This document shows positions 57,083-64,000 of a DNA stretch of 64,000 nt, piece by piece. Position numbers and translations under genes: made by a program. The notes beneath the pieces are model-generated. The model was not told where the DNA came from. It did not search any database and saw only the letters and a program-made list of their open reading frames with translations. The stretch is taken from NCBI GenBank assembly GCA_947493175.1, contig CANLQD010000003.1, positions 496,001-560,000 on the forward strand, written 5' to 3'. Source of the stretch: an uncultured Flavobacteriaceae bacterium (GTDB taxonomy: Bacteria > Bacteroidota > Bacteroidia > Flavobacteriales > Flavobacteriaceae). Position 1 is the first letter of the stretch; each line of letters starts with the position of its first letter.

Positions 57083-58111
57083 ATGAACACCTACTCATTT
57101 TCAAAGAATCTGTTAGTCTTATTTACTCTTTTCACCTGCCTATCCTGTAGCTCGGATGATTTTCTGGAAGACCTTGACAAGCAAGCACTATTTGCCCAGC
57201 CAACCCAAGAAGAGCTCAGCACAATTAGAGCTGATTGGGCCTTGCGGGACCTATCACCACAAGGATATACCGTGGAAGAAGAAATACCGATCGGAACGGC
57301 AGGGACGGTCTTAAAAATGGTTTCCTTTAGGGTAGATGGTTACAAGCAATACGGAGCGCTGGTCGTTCCAAAAACCGATTCTCCCGTACCGGTGAGGATG
57401 TGGCTCAAAGGGTTTTCGTTCAATCCCGAAAAAAATGAAACCAGTTTTGCCTTATCTTCCAACGACGGTGCTTTTGACATCCCTTACATATTTGCTGTAC
57501 CGGCATTAAGGGGGCAACCCCTAAAGTTGGTATTGGAAGGTGTTGCCTACACTTCCCCTATTTCAGAAGGCAATAAATGTGAGGCCTTTGATCGCGCAAC
57601 CGATGATGCGATCGCTTTTCTGAATATTGTGGAAAGTACGCTGGAAAATGCCAATATGAACAAGGTTTCGATTAGGGGCGGAAGTCGCGGAGGAACAGTT
57701 GCCATGTTAATGGGTATACGTGATGAAAGGATACGCCGCGTTGCAGGTATTGCAGGGCCTACGAATATGCTAGAACTGACCTCCAAGAACGAAAATGATG
57801 CCATCTACCAATGTCAATTTCTTGAAGATTTGGTCAATGGGTTTACAACCATACAAAAAGCAAGACTTAAGATGATCGCAAGCTCTCCTGTTTTTTTTGC
57901 CGAAGACCTCCCCAAGACACAATTACATATGGCCCAAAATGATCGTATTGTTCCCCTTTCCCAAGGAAATCAGTTGGCTGACAGCATTCAGCGGCTAGGA
58001 CAAAACAGTATGTTCGAACTTTTTGTTTACCAAGGAAGAGATCATTCCAATATTGTAAACCAAAATCAAGAACTAATCGATAGGATCGAGGCCTTTTTCG
58101 GCGAACTATGA
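57083..58111 (+). CDS. Lipoprotein alpha/beta hydrolase (prolyl-oligopeptidase-like)
   Basis: A 342-residue lipoprotein (lipobox LSC, Cys22) with an alpha/beta hydrolase fold. Nucleophile Ser201 is in RGGSRGG, Asp287 in AQNDRIVP and His321 in GRDHSN, so the triad is complete. It resembles the S9/prolyl-oligopeptidase C-terminal domain and dipeptidase- or esterase-type relatives; the true substrate is unknown. It follows the DUF4440 gene by 16 bp and is likely cotranscribed. Confidence 0.8.
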   Translation: MNTYSFSKNLLVLFTLFTCLSCSSDDFLEDLDKQALFAQPTQEELSTIRADWALRDLSPQGYTVEEEIPIGTAGTVLKMVSFRVDGYKQYGALVVPKTDSPVPVRMWLKGFSFNPEKNETSFALSSNDGAFDIPYIFAVPALRGQPLKLVLEGVAYTSPISEGNKCEAFDRATDDAIAFLNIVESTLENANMNKVSIRGGSRGGTVAMLMGIRDERIRRVAGIAGPTNMLELTSKNENDAIYQCQFLEDLVNGFTTIQKARLKMIASSPVFFAEDLPKTQLHMAQNDRIVPLSQGNQLADSIQRLGQNSMFELFVYQGRDHSNIVNQNQELIDRIEAFFGEL

Positions 58112-58274
58112 TGATCAAGGCAGGTAAATCCATTTAAATCCACGCAGAAAATCTTTTTTATTCGCAAAGCAATTCAACTTCCTTATCTTACCAAAGCGCT
58201 TTAAAAGTATTGAAAAAAGGCAAATGACATATAGGTGACACCCAAATGTCGTGTTAAAGACCAAGCCCGTGCAA

Positions 58275-58282
58275 TAGCTTTG
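58275..58282 (+). promoter_or_regulatory. -7 promoter element of the HTH/beta-lactamase fusion gene
   Basis: TAGCTTTG is an exact TAnnTTTG match 21 bp before the ATG, predicting a leader of about 15 bases. No -33 TTG was found. Confidence 0.45.
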
Positions 58283-58303
58283 TAGCAAACGAAACAAGCG
58301 ACT

Positions 58304-60067
58304 ATGGAAGTATCTACGATTGCAAAGAATTTAGTGTATCAACGTAAACTCAAAGGATATACTCAAGAGGAGTTGTCCAACAAGACCCAAGTTACGGTGC
58401 GCACCATACAACGAATCGAAAAGGGCGATGTACAACCGCACTTACAAACTATAAAAATGCTGGCGAATGCATTGGAAATCGAACTGGAAATGCTGCTGCC
58501 CTTGGAGGACCCCAAGGAAGAAACCATTCAAAAAAAATGGTTGATTCTTTTGCATAGCACTCCTTTTTTAGGGTTTATTATCCCCTTGGCCAATATACTC
58601 TTCCCTTTATTTCTATGGGTACACAAACGGGAAGACAACAAGACATATGATACGGACGGTATCAAAATCATCAATTTTCAAATTAGTATGAGCCTTCTAT
58701 ATCTGCTCTCTTTAGTGGCCTTGGTGACCATACGAAAATGGGGGTTTTTTCTCTTTATATCCGTACTTCCCTTTAGTATCATTACCATGTTATTCAACAT
58801 TGTTCGAGTAGTCAATTCCCGGGAAACTTACTACCCGCTGGCACTACCCTTCCTGAGAAGACAAAAAACGAAGGTGTTAAAGACTATGCTCTTTTTGGTT
58901 TTGGGGATTGTGTTCTCAAACTGTACCACACCAGCGAAAGAAAAAACCTTGGTGCAACGGCTAGATGGCACTTCAATTTCAGCTGACTCCCTAACGGGCC
59001 GTATTCAAAAACTGACCGAAGTGGCTAAAGTTCAGGGATTGGCAGTAACCATCTTCAACGAAAACGAGGTTGTTTATGAAAATACTTTTGGATACAAGAA
59101 TTACAAGGAGCAACTCCCATTGACTGATTCTACCAACATATACGGTGGCTCTTTCAGCAAGGCTGTTTTCGGGGTACTTGTAATGAAATTGGTTGAACAA
59201 GGGACTATTGATCTGGATACACCTTTGGAAAGCTACCTACCCAAAAAGATTTATGAGTACCAACCACAAACCCGTTGGCATGATGATTTTTCAGCATTAA
59301 AGAATGATACTTTATACCATAAAATAACCGCCCGAATGTGTTTATCCCATACAACGGGATTTGCAAACTCGAGATGGCTTGAGGCCGACCACCAACTTCG
59401 TGTACACCACGAGCCGGGAACCCGATATTGGTATTCCGGGGAGGGCTTTATTTATCTTCAAGTGGTGCTTGAGAAACTTTTGGGCAGAGACCTAGAGGCA
59501 TTGGCACAAGAAATGATTTTCGAACCTTTAGGGATGAAAAACTCCAGCTACCAGTGGTTGCCAAAATTCGAGGCCAATTTTGCCTATGGTCACAATAGTG
59601 AGGGTGAACTATGGAAAAAGGACAAGGACAATGAACCAAGAGGCGGTAGTACTTTGGAAACTACACCCCAAGATTACCATAAATTCCTAAAAGGTGTTTT
59701 ACAAAAAAAGATACTCTCCGAAAGTTCATGGAACGAACTGTTCACACCTCAGATACGCATTCGTTCCATTAAACAATTCGGTCCGCTTTCCCATAAAGAC
59801 TCCACGTTGAACGATGACATTCAACTGAGCTATGGATTGGGGTGGGGACTCATACGGACTCCTTTCGGTAGAGGCGCCTTTAAAGAGTGCCATGGCAATG
59901 GGTTTCAGCACTACTCCATCGTTTTTCCAGAGGCGAAAAAAGGAATGATGCTAATGACCAATAGCGATAACGGCGAAAGCATCTATAAAGAGGTCTTAAG
60001 CCTAGCCATCAAGGATGAGTTTACCCCTTGGGAATGGGGCGGTTATATTCCATATGATGAAAAATAA
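58304..60067 (+). CDS. Fusion: XRE helix-turn-helix, DUF4870-like membrane domain, serine beta-lactamase-fold domain
   Basis: A 587-residue single frame. Residues 5-66 are an XRE/HTH_3 domain (LKGYTQEELSNKTQVTVRTI with RIEKGDVQPHLQT). Residues 78-187 are a DUF4870 (Tic20-like) membrane domain (HSTPFLGFIIPLANILFPLF, NFQISMSLLYLLS, NSRETYYPLALPFL). A further hydrophobic segment at 192-207 ends FSNC. Residues about 215-560 form a class C beta-lactamase/serine-hydrolase domain with SFSK (Ser283, Lys286), YSG (Tyr377) and HGNG. Both halves exist as separate proteins in Flavobacteriaceae. An internal ATG at 58886 (codon 195) could give the hydrolase separately. As one protein it would join a DNA-binding domain to an outer domain. 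Membrane topology is uncertain. Confidence 0.85.
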   Translation: MEVSTIAKNLVYQRKLKGYTQEELSNKTQVTVRTIQRIEKGDVQPHLQTIKMLANALEIELEMLLPLEDPKEETIQKKWLILLHSTPFLGFIIPLANILFPLFLWVHKREDNKTYDTDGIKIINFQISMSLLYLLSLVALVTIRKWGFFLFISVLPFSIITMLFNIVRVVNSRETYYPLALPFLRRQKTKVLKTMLFLVLGIVFSNCTTPAKEKTLVQRLDGTSISADSLTGRIQKLTEVAKVQGLAVTIFNENEVVYENTFGYKNYKEQLPLTDSTNIYGGSFSKAVFGVLVMKLVEQGTIDLDTPLESYLPKKIYEYQPQTRWHDDFSALKNDTLYHKITARMCLSHTTGFANSRWLEADHQLRVHHEPGTRYWYSGEGFIYLQVVLEKLLGRDLEALAQEMIFEPLGMKNSSYQWLPKFEANFAYGHNSEGELWKKDKDNEPRGGSTLETTPQDYHKFLKGVLQKKILSESSWNELFTPQIRIRSIKQFGPLSHKDSTLNDDIQLSYGLGWGLIRTPFGRGAFKECHGNGFQHYSIVFPEAKKGMMLMTNSDNGESIYKEVLSLAIKDEFTPWEWGGYIPYDEK

Positions 60068-60107
60068 CAACCTCCGGGTTTTTCCTTGAAAGGACCATAT
60101 ACCAAAA

Positions 60108-61286
60108 TCACTGCAAGACCAAGCCTTCCGCATTATCTAAACGGGCAATGACGCCCCATCCGTAAAAATAGTTCGTAACACCTATCAACAGTTCGTTCTC
60201 GCCCTCTTGTAAGGGCAATTGAAAGGAAGTGTTCTCAATACTACATCGCCCCCGGGGTTCTTTCATACCCGGGGAACCGTAGTAGTTCTTATCGATATGT
60301 AATGGCTGGCCGTTGATGAAGACCCAGACCTCATCACTAAAACCCAAACGCAGCTTGCGCAATTGTTCTTTTTCGGAAGAAATCGTTGTCTTGACCCATG
60401 TTAATCTTCTTTTCCCCTGTTCGGTTTCACCGTACAAACGAGTGAGGTTCACCAAAGCACGACGTTCGGCTTTCAATGGTTTCCATACAGCGGTACTGTC
60501 GAACAAAACCGGATCGATGGTCACACCCGGACTTCTGGGAATCCCCAGCATCATATCGCGGCCAAAAGGAAAATCAACAGGTTCCGTAACGGACCAATTA
60601 CGCAGATAGCGAGAATCATTTACGGTAGCATCGTATCCGGGTTCAGGGTTCAAATCTTCGGTTGCATCTGGGCGGACTATAAAATTGGCGTAAATTACAT
60701 TTCCGGTAAGTTCAATACTACCAGCATCTCTCATCCCTTCCAAGGCGGGTACGTGTAAGGCCACTTTTTGCATATCGTTCACATAGACCTTCATTTGTTT
60801 ACCATGAACCACTAATTTTATATGGTTCCACCCTTTTTCCTTGATGTTGGCGGCAGCCTGATAATCGTCTGTCATATCCCACATATTCACTCGGTCCTGT
60901 ACCGATGCATATTGCATTGTTGTTCGTTTAAAATTATCCGGTTTTCCAAAATACCGGAGGTAGTAGATTTCGCCGTTCAGGGTATCTTTGTCCATTCTGA
61001 ACATAATTCCTGGGAAACCCATTCCCAACAGTTCCACATCGAATTCGATGGTACCATCGGCAAATTCTACATCTTTTAACGAAATTCCGAAGCCCTGTTC
61101 GTTGCTGCTTCGTACGGCCGATACCGATTTGTGGGTCGTGAACGACACATTATCGGTCGTAGGATTCCAGTAAGCCGCGGTCATCGGTATCTTCAGTTCT
61201 TTTTTATTCTTTTTACCAGATCTTTGTGCGCTTACCATAGTGCACATTAATAGTAGGCACACAGCTATACTTACATTTTTAATCAT
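60108..61286 (-). CDS. Secreted DUF1080-like glycan-related protein
   Basis: A 392-residue protein with a signal peptide (MIKNVSIAVCLLLMCTMVSA). Residues about 60-215 are a jelly-roll of the DUF1080 (3-keto-disaccharide hydrolase/LamG-like) type: GTIEFDVELLGMGFPGIMF, KLVVHGKQMKVYVND, IYANFIVRPD. The C-terminal part has GFSDEVWVFINGQPL and GENELLIGVTNYFYGWGV, like the accessory jelly-rolls of glycoside hydrolases. The frame opens at 61340, but the first 18 residues are not part of a signal, so 61286 is taken. It is divergent from the HTH-sensor gene at 61437 and next to a sulfatase operon. Confidence 0.75.
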   Translation of the reverse strand: MIKNVSIAVCLLLMCTMVSAQRSGKKNKKELKIPMTAAYWNPTTDNVSFTTHKSVSAVRSSNEQGFGISLKDVEFADGTIEFDVELLGMGFPGIMFRMDKDTLNGEIYYLRYFGKPDNFKRTTMQYASVQDRVNMWDMTDDYQAAANIKEKGWNHIKLVVHGKQMKVYVNDMQKVALHVPALEGMRDAGSIELTGNVIYANFIVRPDATEDLNPEPGYDATVNDSRYLRNWSVTEPVDFPFGRDMMLGIPRSPGVTIDPVLFDSTAVWKPLKAERRALVNLTRLYGETEQGKRRLTWVKTTISSEKEQLRKLRLGFSDEVWVFINGQPLHIDKNYYGSPGMKEPRGRCSIENTSFQLPLQEGENELLIGVTNYFYGWGVIARLDNAEGLVLQ

Positions 61287-61337
61287 AACGTTCGCTTTTT
61301 GTTCTATTTGTATTTTAAAATTAACTTTGATGAAGAG

Positions 61338-61345
61338 CAAAATTA
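61338..61345 (-). promoter_or_regulatory. -7 promoter element of the DUF1080-like gene
   Basis: TAATTTTG on the minus strand, an exact TAnnTTTG match. The transcript start near 61331 would lie inside the upstream 18-codon extension of the frame, just before the ATG at 61286, which fits the shorter start. No -33 TTG was found. Confidence 0.4.
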
Positions 61346-61436
61346 ACTTCCTGTACCGATCACCTAGAATTTTGTTTTGTTCAATCTTGTTTAATCCTGT
61401 TCAAAGGGAGATGACCCAAATACCTGCGCTACATTT

Positions 61437-62717
61437 ATGAACAAACCGAGCTTACATATGAGAGAACAGCTAGTAGCGGCCATTGAAAAGAAACTCGATT
61501 GGGGAACGGGTCAACAATGGACGAACAGGGATTTTGAGGAACTCAGCACTCTTATATTCAAAAACACCCAAAAACGGCTGAGCGTTACCACACTAAAACG
61601 AATTTGGGGCAGGGCCGAATTAATTGCCAACCCTAGCACAGCAACCCTTGATATTCTCTCCGAATTCCTAGGCCATACCAACTGGAGGGGCTTTGTGAAA
61701 CAAAATGGGGGTGCTATATATCAAAAAAAGAAATCACCTTTCTTTTTGCGGTCTAACATAGTATACGCGATTCTAGGAATTCTGACCGTGGGACTTTTGT
61801 TCGGCTTCATTTGGCGTACCACTTCCAGCACGGAAGAACCCGTTGTCCCCTATTCCTCAGAAGATTTTTTATTCACCAGTCGGCCCGTTAGCAACGACAT
61901 TCCCAATTCGGTCGTTTTTGAGTATGATGCATCAGCCGCCGAAGAGGATGCCTCTATCGAGATTCAGCAGAGTTGGGATCAGCGCAAGAGATTCAGGGTG
62001 AACCAAAAAGACAGTATTGCGACCTGTATCTATTATCACCCGGGTTTTTTTAAAGCCAAGTTAGTGGTTGATGGGACCGTGGTAAAGGAACATGATATTT
62101 TTATTCCCACCCAAGATTGGTTGGGTGTTATCGAAAGGGATACACTACCGATTTATCTTAAACCAAAAGATATTTTAAACAAAGACCGATTGGCCATCTC
62201 CTCCTCCATATTGGATGCACATTCCATTGATCCCAGCACTTCCAGAACCGTAGTGGGTCTTTATCGGGTACAGGATTTTGGTGAGCTCTACACAAATGAT
62301 TTTGAACTTTCTGCACTATTAAAAAATGATTACGACCAAGGCATCAACGCCTGCCAAGGGGTCCAAATCACCATTTTATATGACGGGGGCGCCATTATTT
62401 TTCCGCTATCCGATAAAGGTTGTACCTCCGAACTTTCGTTGATGGCCTTCGGTCAAAGTGTAGACGGAAAGAAAACTGACCTTTCGAGATTTGGCGTAGA
62501 CTTCGATGAGAAAGCAAGCGTGCGATGTGTTTCAAAAGATGGGAAACTTCAAATTACTATCAACGAACAAGTGGCATACACTTTTAAAGTGCCCAAAGAC
62601 ATCAAGAAAATTGTCGGTTTGCAAATACACTTTGAAGGAGCCGGTTCCCTGTACCACTTGTTGTTGAAGAACAAAACGAATGTAGCGTACGAGACCCCTT
62701 TTGAACCCTTACTATGA
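61437..62717 (+). CDS. Putative transmembrane regulator: HTH-like domain, one span, PKD-like and beta-sandwich outer domains
   Basis: A 426-residue protein. Residues about 8-90 are a helix-turn-helix-like domain of a kind frequent in Bacteroidota, recognised by VTTLKRIWGRAELIANPS and TLDILSEFLGHTNWRGF. A single span lies at 108-126, preceded by the basic stretch KKKS, so the N-terminus is inside. Residues about 145-230 are PKD-like (FKAKLVVDGTVVKEHDIFIP), and about 270-420 are a beta sandwich like lectin or glycan-binding domains. This is the layout of a one-component sensor like ToxR or CadC. Its stop overlaps the next gene (ATGA), so the two are coupled. DNA binding is inferred. Confidence 0.78.
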   Translation: MNKPSLHMREQLVAAIEKKLDWGTGQQWTNRDFEELSTLIFKNTQKRLSVTTLKRIWGRAELIANPSTATLDILSEFLGHTNWRGFVKQNGGAIYQKKKSPFFLRSNIVYAILGILTVGLLFGFIWRTTSSTEEPVVPYSSEDFLFTSRPVSNDIPNSVVFEYDASAAEEDASIEIQQSWDQRKRFRVNQKDSIATCIYYHPGFFKAKLVVDGTVVKEHDIFIPTQDWLGVIERDTLPIYLKPKDILNKDRLAISSSILDAHSIDPSTSRTVVGLYRVQDFGELYTNDFELSALLKNDYDQGINACQGVQITILYDGGAIIFPLSDKGCTSELSLMAFGQSVDGKKTDLSRFGVDFDEKASVRCVSKDGKLQITINEQVAYTFKVPKDIKKIVGLQIHFEGAGSLYHLLLKNKTNVAYETPFEPLL

Positions 62718-63529
62718 TATTTAAAAAACAAGTTTATCAAAGCGATAAAAAAGTACATCCTTTTATCGGGTTGTTATTATTCCTGATATCAATTGTACTA
62801 TTGGTACTTACGGGACCATTAGGTTTTGTGTACGGTGTTCTATATACACTGTTTACCCGTGGGTTTAAGGGCCTAGGGGAATACCTTTTGAAAATTGCCG
62901 TTTCAATTGACCAATTGGGCAATGTAATGATGATGCACCTTTTGAATACCCTTTGGATCAAAAAAGGAGGCTATCGCTTCGGGAATCGCGATGAGACGAT
63001 CTCCAGTGCCTTGGGCCGTAACAAACAACTGGGAACCTTGACCGGTTTCGGTCGGTTTATTGACAAAGTGCTCGATATCATCGATCCCGATCATTCCCTG
63101 GATTCAATCGATTATTATGTGGAGCCTTCCGAACAGATTATCGATAAATTGGCATGGATACATCTGGTAGATGGGAAAATTCTCAGTACCCGAAGCAAGG
63201 GTAAGACCCGCTACTACATTCCCGGCGGAAAACGGGAAAAGGGCGAGAACGATGCACAGGCCCTGTACCGGGAAATAAAAGAAGAATTGAGCGTAGACCT
63301 CCAAGTAGCTACCTTACAATTTATAGGCATCTTCGAAGCGCAGGCCGACGGACATTCCCCAGGTATCTTGGTACGAATGACCTGTTATTCGGGTGATTAC
63401 ACGGGTACGCTACAAGCAGACTCCGAAATTGATGAAATACGCTGGCTCAGCTACGCAGACAAGGATAAGATTTCAAAAGTAGACGAGCTAATTTTTGATT
63501 ACCTCAAGGACAAAGGACAGCTACTATGA
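62714..63529 (+). CDS. Membrane-anchored Nudix hydrolase
   Basis: A 271-residue protein. Residues 17-47 hold one or two membrane spans; residues about 85-130 contain FGNRDETISSALGRNKQLG and IDPDHSLDSID, which resembles, from memory, a stand-alone small Bacteroidota membrane protein family. Residues 145-271 are a Nudix domain with a complete box GGKREKGENDAQALYREIKE plus EL (171-192). The pyrophosphate substrate (a nucleotide or coenzyme) is unknown. It overlaps the upstream regulator gene by 4 bp and precedes a sulfatase by 35 bp. Nudix fused to a membrane domain is unusual. Confidence 0.8.
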   Translation: MIFKKQVYQSDKKVHPFIGLLLFLISIVLLVLTGPLGFVYGVLYTLFTRGFKGLGEYLLKIAVSIDQLGNVMMMHLLNTLWIKKGGYRFGNRDETISSALGRNKQLGTLTGFGRFIDKVLDIIDPDHSLDSIDYYVEPSEQIIDKLAWIHLVDGKILSTRSKGKTRYYIPGGKREKGENDAQALYREIKEELSVDLQVATLQFIGIFEAQADGHSPGILVRMTCYSGDYTGTLQADSEIDEIRWLSYADKDKISKVDELIFDYLKDKGQLL

Positions 63530-63564
63530 TGATTAATATCTACGAAAGCAAATAAGAAAAGACA

Positions 63565-64000
63565 ATGAAAAAAACACGACCGTTCCTAATGCTATTACTA
63601 GCTTCCTTTATACTTCTCATCTTTACAGGAATGGGCCGTAACTCGGAAAAAGAGCGTCAACGACCAAATATCCTATTTATCGCTGTGGACGATCTCAAGA
63701 ACGAACTTGGTAGTTATGGGAGCACTATCGCCATCTCTCCCAACATCGATGCTCTGGCAGCTGAAAGCAGTGTCTTTAACCATCACTATGTTCAGGTACC
63801 TACCTGTGGAGCTTCGCGACATGCGCTATTAACGGGAATGAGGCCCTACAAACGGGTACATTTAACCAATAAAGCCATCGAAATGGAGCTCTCGAACAGG
63901 CTGGAAAGCGAAGTCCCCGAAACCTTTATTCACCGTTTAAAGAGAGCAGGATATTACACGGTCGGAATTGGAAAAATAAGCCATTCTGCCGACGGTTATG
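63565..64000 (+). CDS. Type I sulfatase, N-terminal part (partial)
   Basis: The first 145 codons of a sulfatase; the rest is beyond the window. Signal peptide MKKTRPFLMLLLASFILLIF, first metal motif PNILFIAVDDL (Asp42 and Asp43) and the formylglycine signature CGASRHALLTGMRP with Cys81, which must be matured by an anaerobic or aerobic formylglycine-generating enzyme. The motif form VPTCGASRHALLTG suggests an iduronate-2-sulfatase-like (S1_7-type) member; the subfamily is a guess. Such enzymes remove sulfate from algal or animal glycans. It is 35 bp downstream of the Nudix gene, so probably in the same operon. Confidence 0.9.
   Translation, partial: MKKTRPFLMLLLASFILLIFTGMGRNSEKERQRPNILFIAVDDLKNELGSYGSTIAISPNIDALAAESSVFNHHYVQVPTCGASRHALLTGMRPYKRVHLTNKAIEMELSNRLESEVPETFIHRLKRAGYYTVGIGKISHSADGY

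Noticed and set aside
58886..60067. Calling the beta-lactamase domain as a separate lipoprotein gene
   Set aside because: The frame is continuous with the HTH/DUF4870 part and there is no stop between; an internal start is possible but not shown, so it is kept as one gene with the option noted.

Overview
The window looks like a chromosomal segment of a marine Bacteroidota, most likely a Flavobacteriaceae member of the Zobellia/Maribacter/Arenibacter type. That placement is an inference from several signs. Proteins carry C-terminal type IX secretion sorting domains of both type A and type B. There are many Bacteroidota-specific families (BT_3928-like, DUF1599, DUF3667, DUF4293, DUF2911, plugless TonB-receptor barrel with TPR partner). 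Promoters fit the Bacteroidota -7 consensus TAnnTTTG, Shine-Dalgarno sequences are largely absent, and secD and secF are fused. No rRNA, phage, insertion sequence, CRISPR array or conjugation gene was seen; this is mostly core genome with an accessory flank at the right end.

Layout. 1-3.5 kb: end of a lipoprotein resembling M57 metallopeptidases and a large secreted subtilase. 3.6-7.5 kb (minus): DUF1599, BT_3928-like membrane protein, tpiA, prmA, clpS. 7.6-10.2 kb (plus): folP, the c-di-AMP synthase cdaA and a DUF3667 membrane protein, meeting truA and an ABC exporter end to end. 13-18.8 kb: phosphoesterase, CE7 esterase, DUF4293, rho and an unknown lipoprotein/membrane-protein pair. 18.8-21 kb (minus): rpsT, two identical tRNA-Glu genes, proS. 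21.1-27.5 kb: GW/SR-rich lipoprotein, OmpP1/FadL porin and two tandem type B T9SS cargo proteins. 27.6-34.2 kb (plus): folE, cysS, yidD, a 0.5-kb tandem repeat array, lgt, DUF192, a GNAT acetyltransferase and a ModF-like ABC ATPase. 34.3-45.8 kb: secDF, mdh, small secreted proteins, gyrB, asnB, DUF2911. 45.9-55 kb (minus): NYN-domain protein, transthyretin-like protein, OmpA protein, lipoprotein, and the beta-barrel/TPR pair. 55.3-64 kb: ftsE, two secreted enzymes, then an accessory stretch.

The most unusual part is 58.3-64 kb. One gene joins a cytoplasmic XRE-type helix-turn-helix and a DUF4870-like membrane domain to a periplasmic-type serine beta-lactamase-fold domain in one 587-residue frame. 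Three kilobases later a second protein has the same logic with other parts: an N-terminal helix-turn-helix-like domain, one membrane span, and a PKD-like plus beta-sandwich outer domain. It overlaps by four bases a membrane-anchored Nudix hydrolase, followed after 35 bp by a type I sulfatase that runs off the window. A DUF1080-type glycan-related secreted protein is divergent from it. I read this as a candidate transmembrane one-component sensing system tied to a sulfated-glycan locus; the roles are inferred, only the domain layout and gene overlaps are seen.

Four start codons differ from the longest open frame because a signal peptide, family alignment or promoter position decides them (subtilase 652, metallophosphoesterase 13001, DUF4293 15373, folE 27614). 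The proS start (21067) must be taken well inside a frame that stays open for 260 more codons across the antisense of the GW-rich gene.
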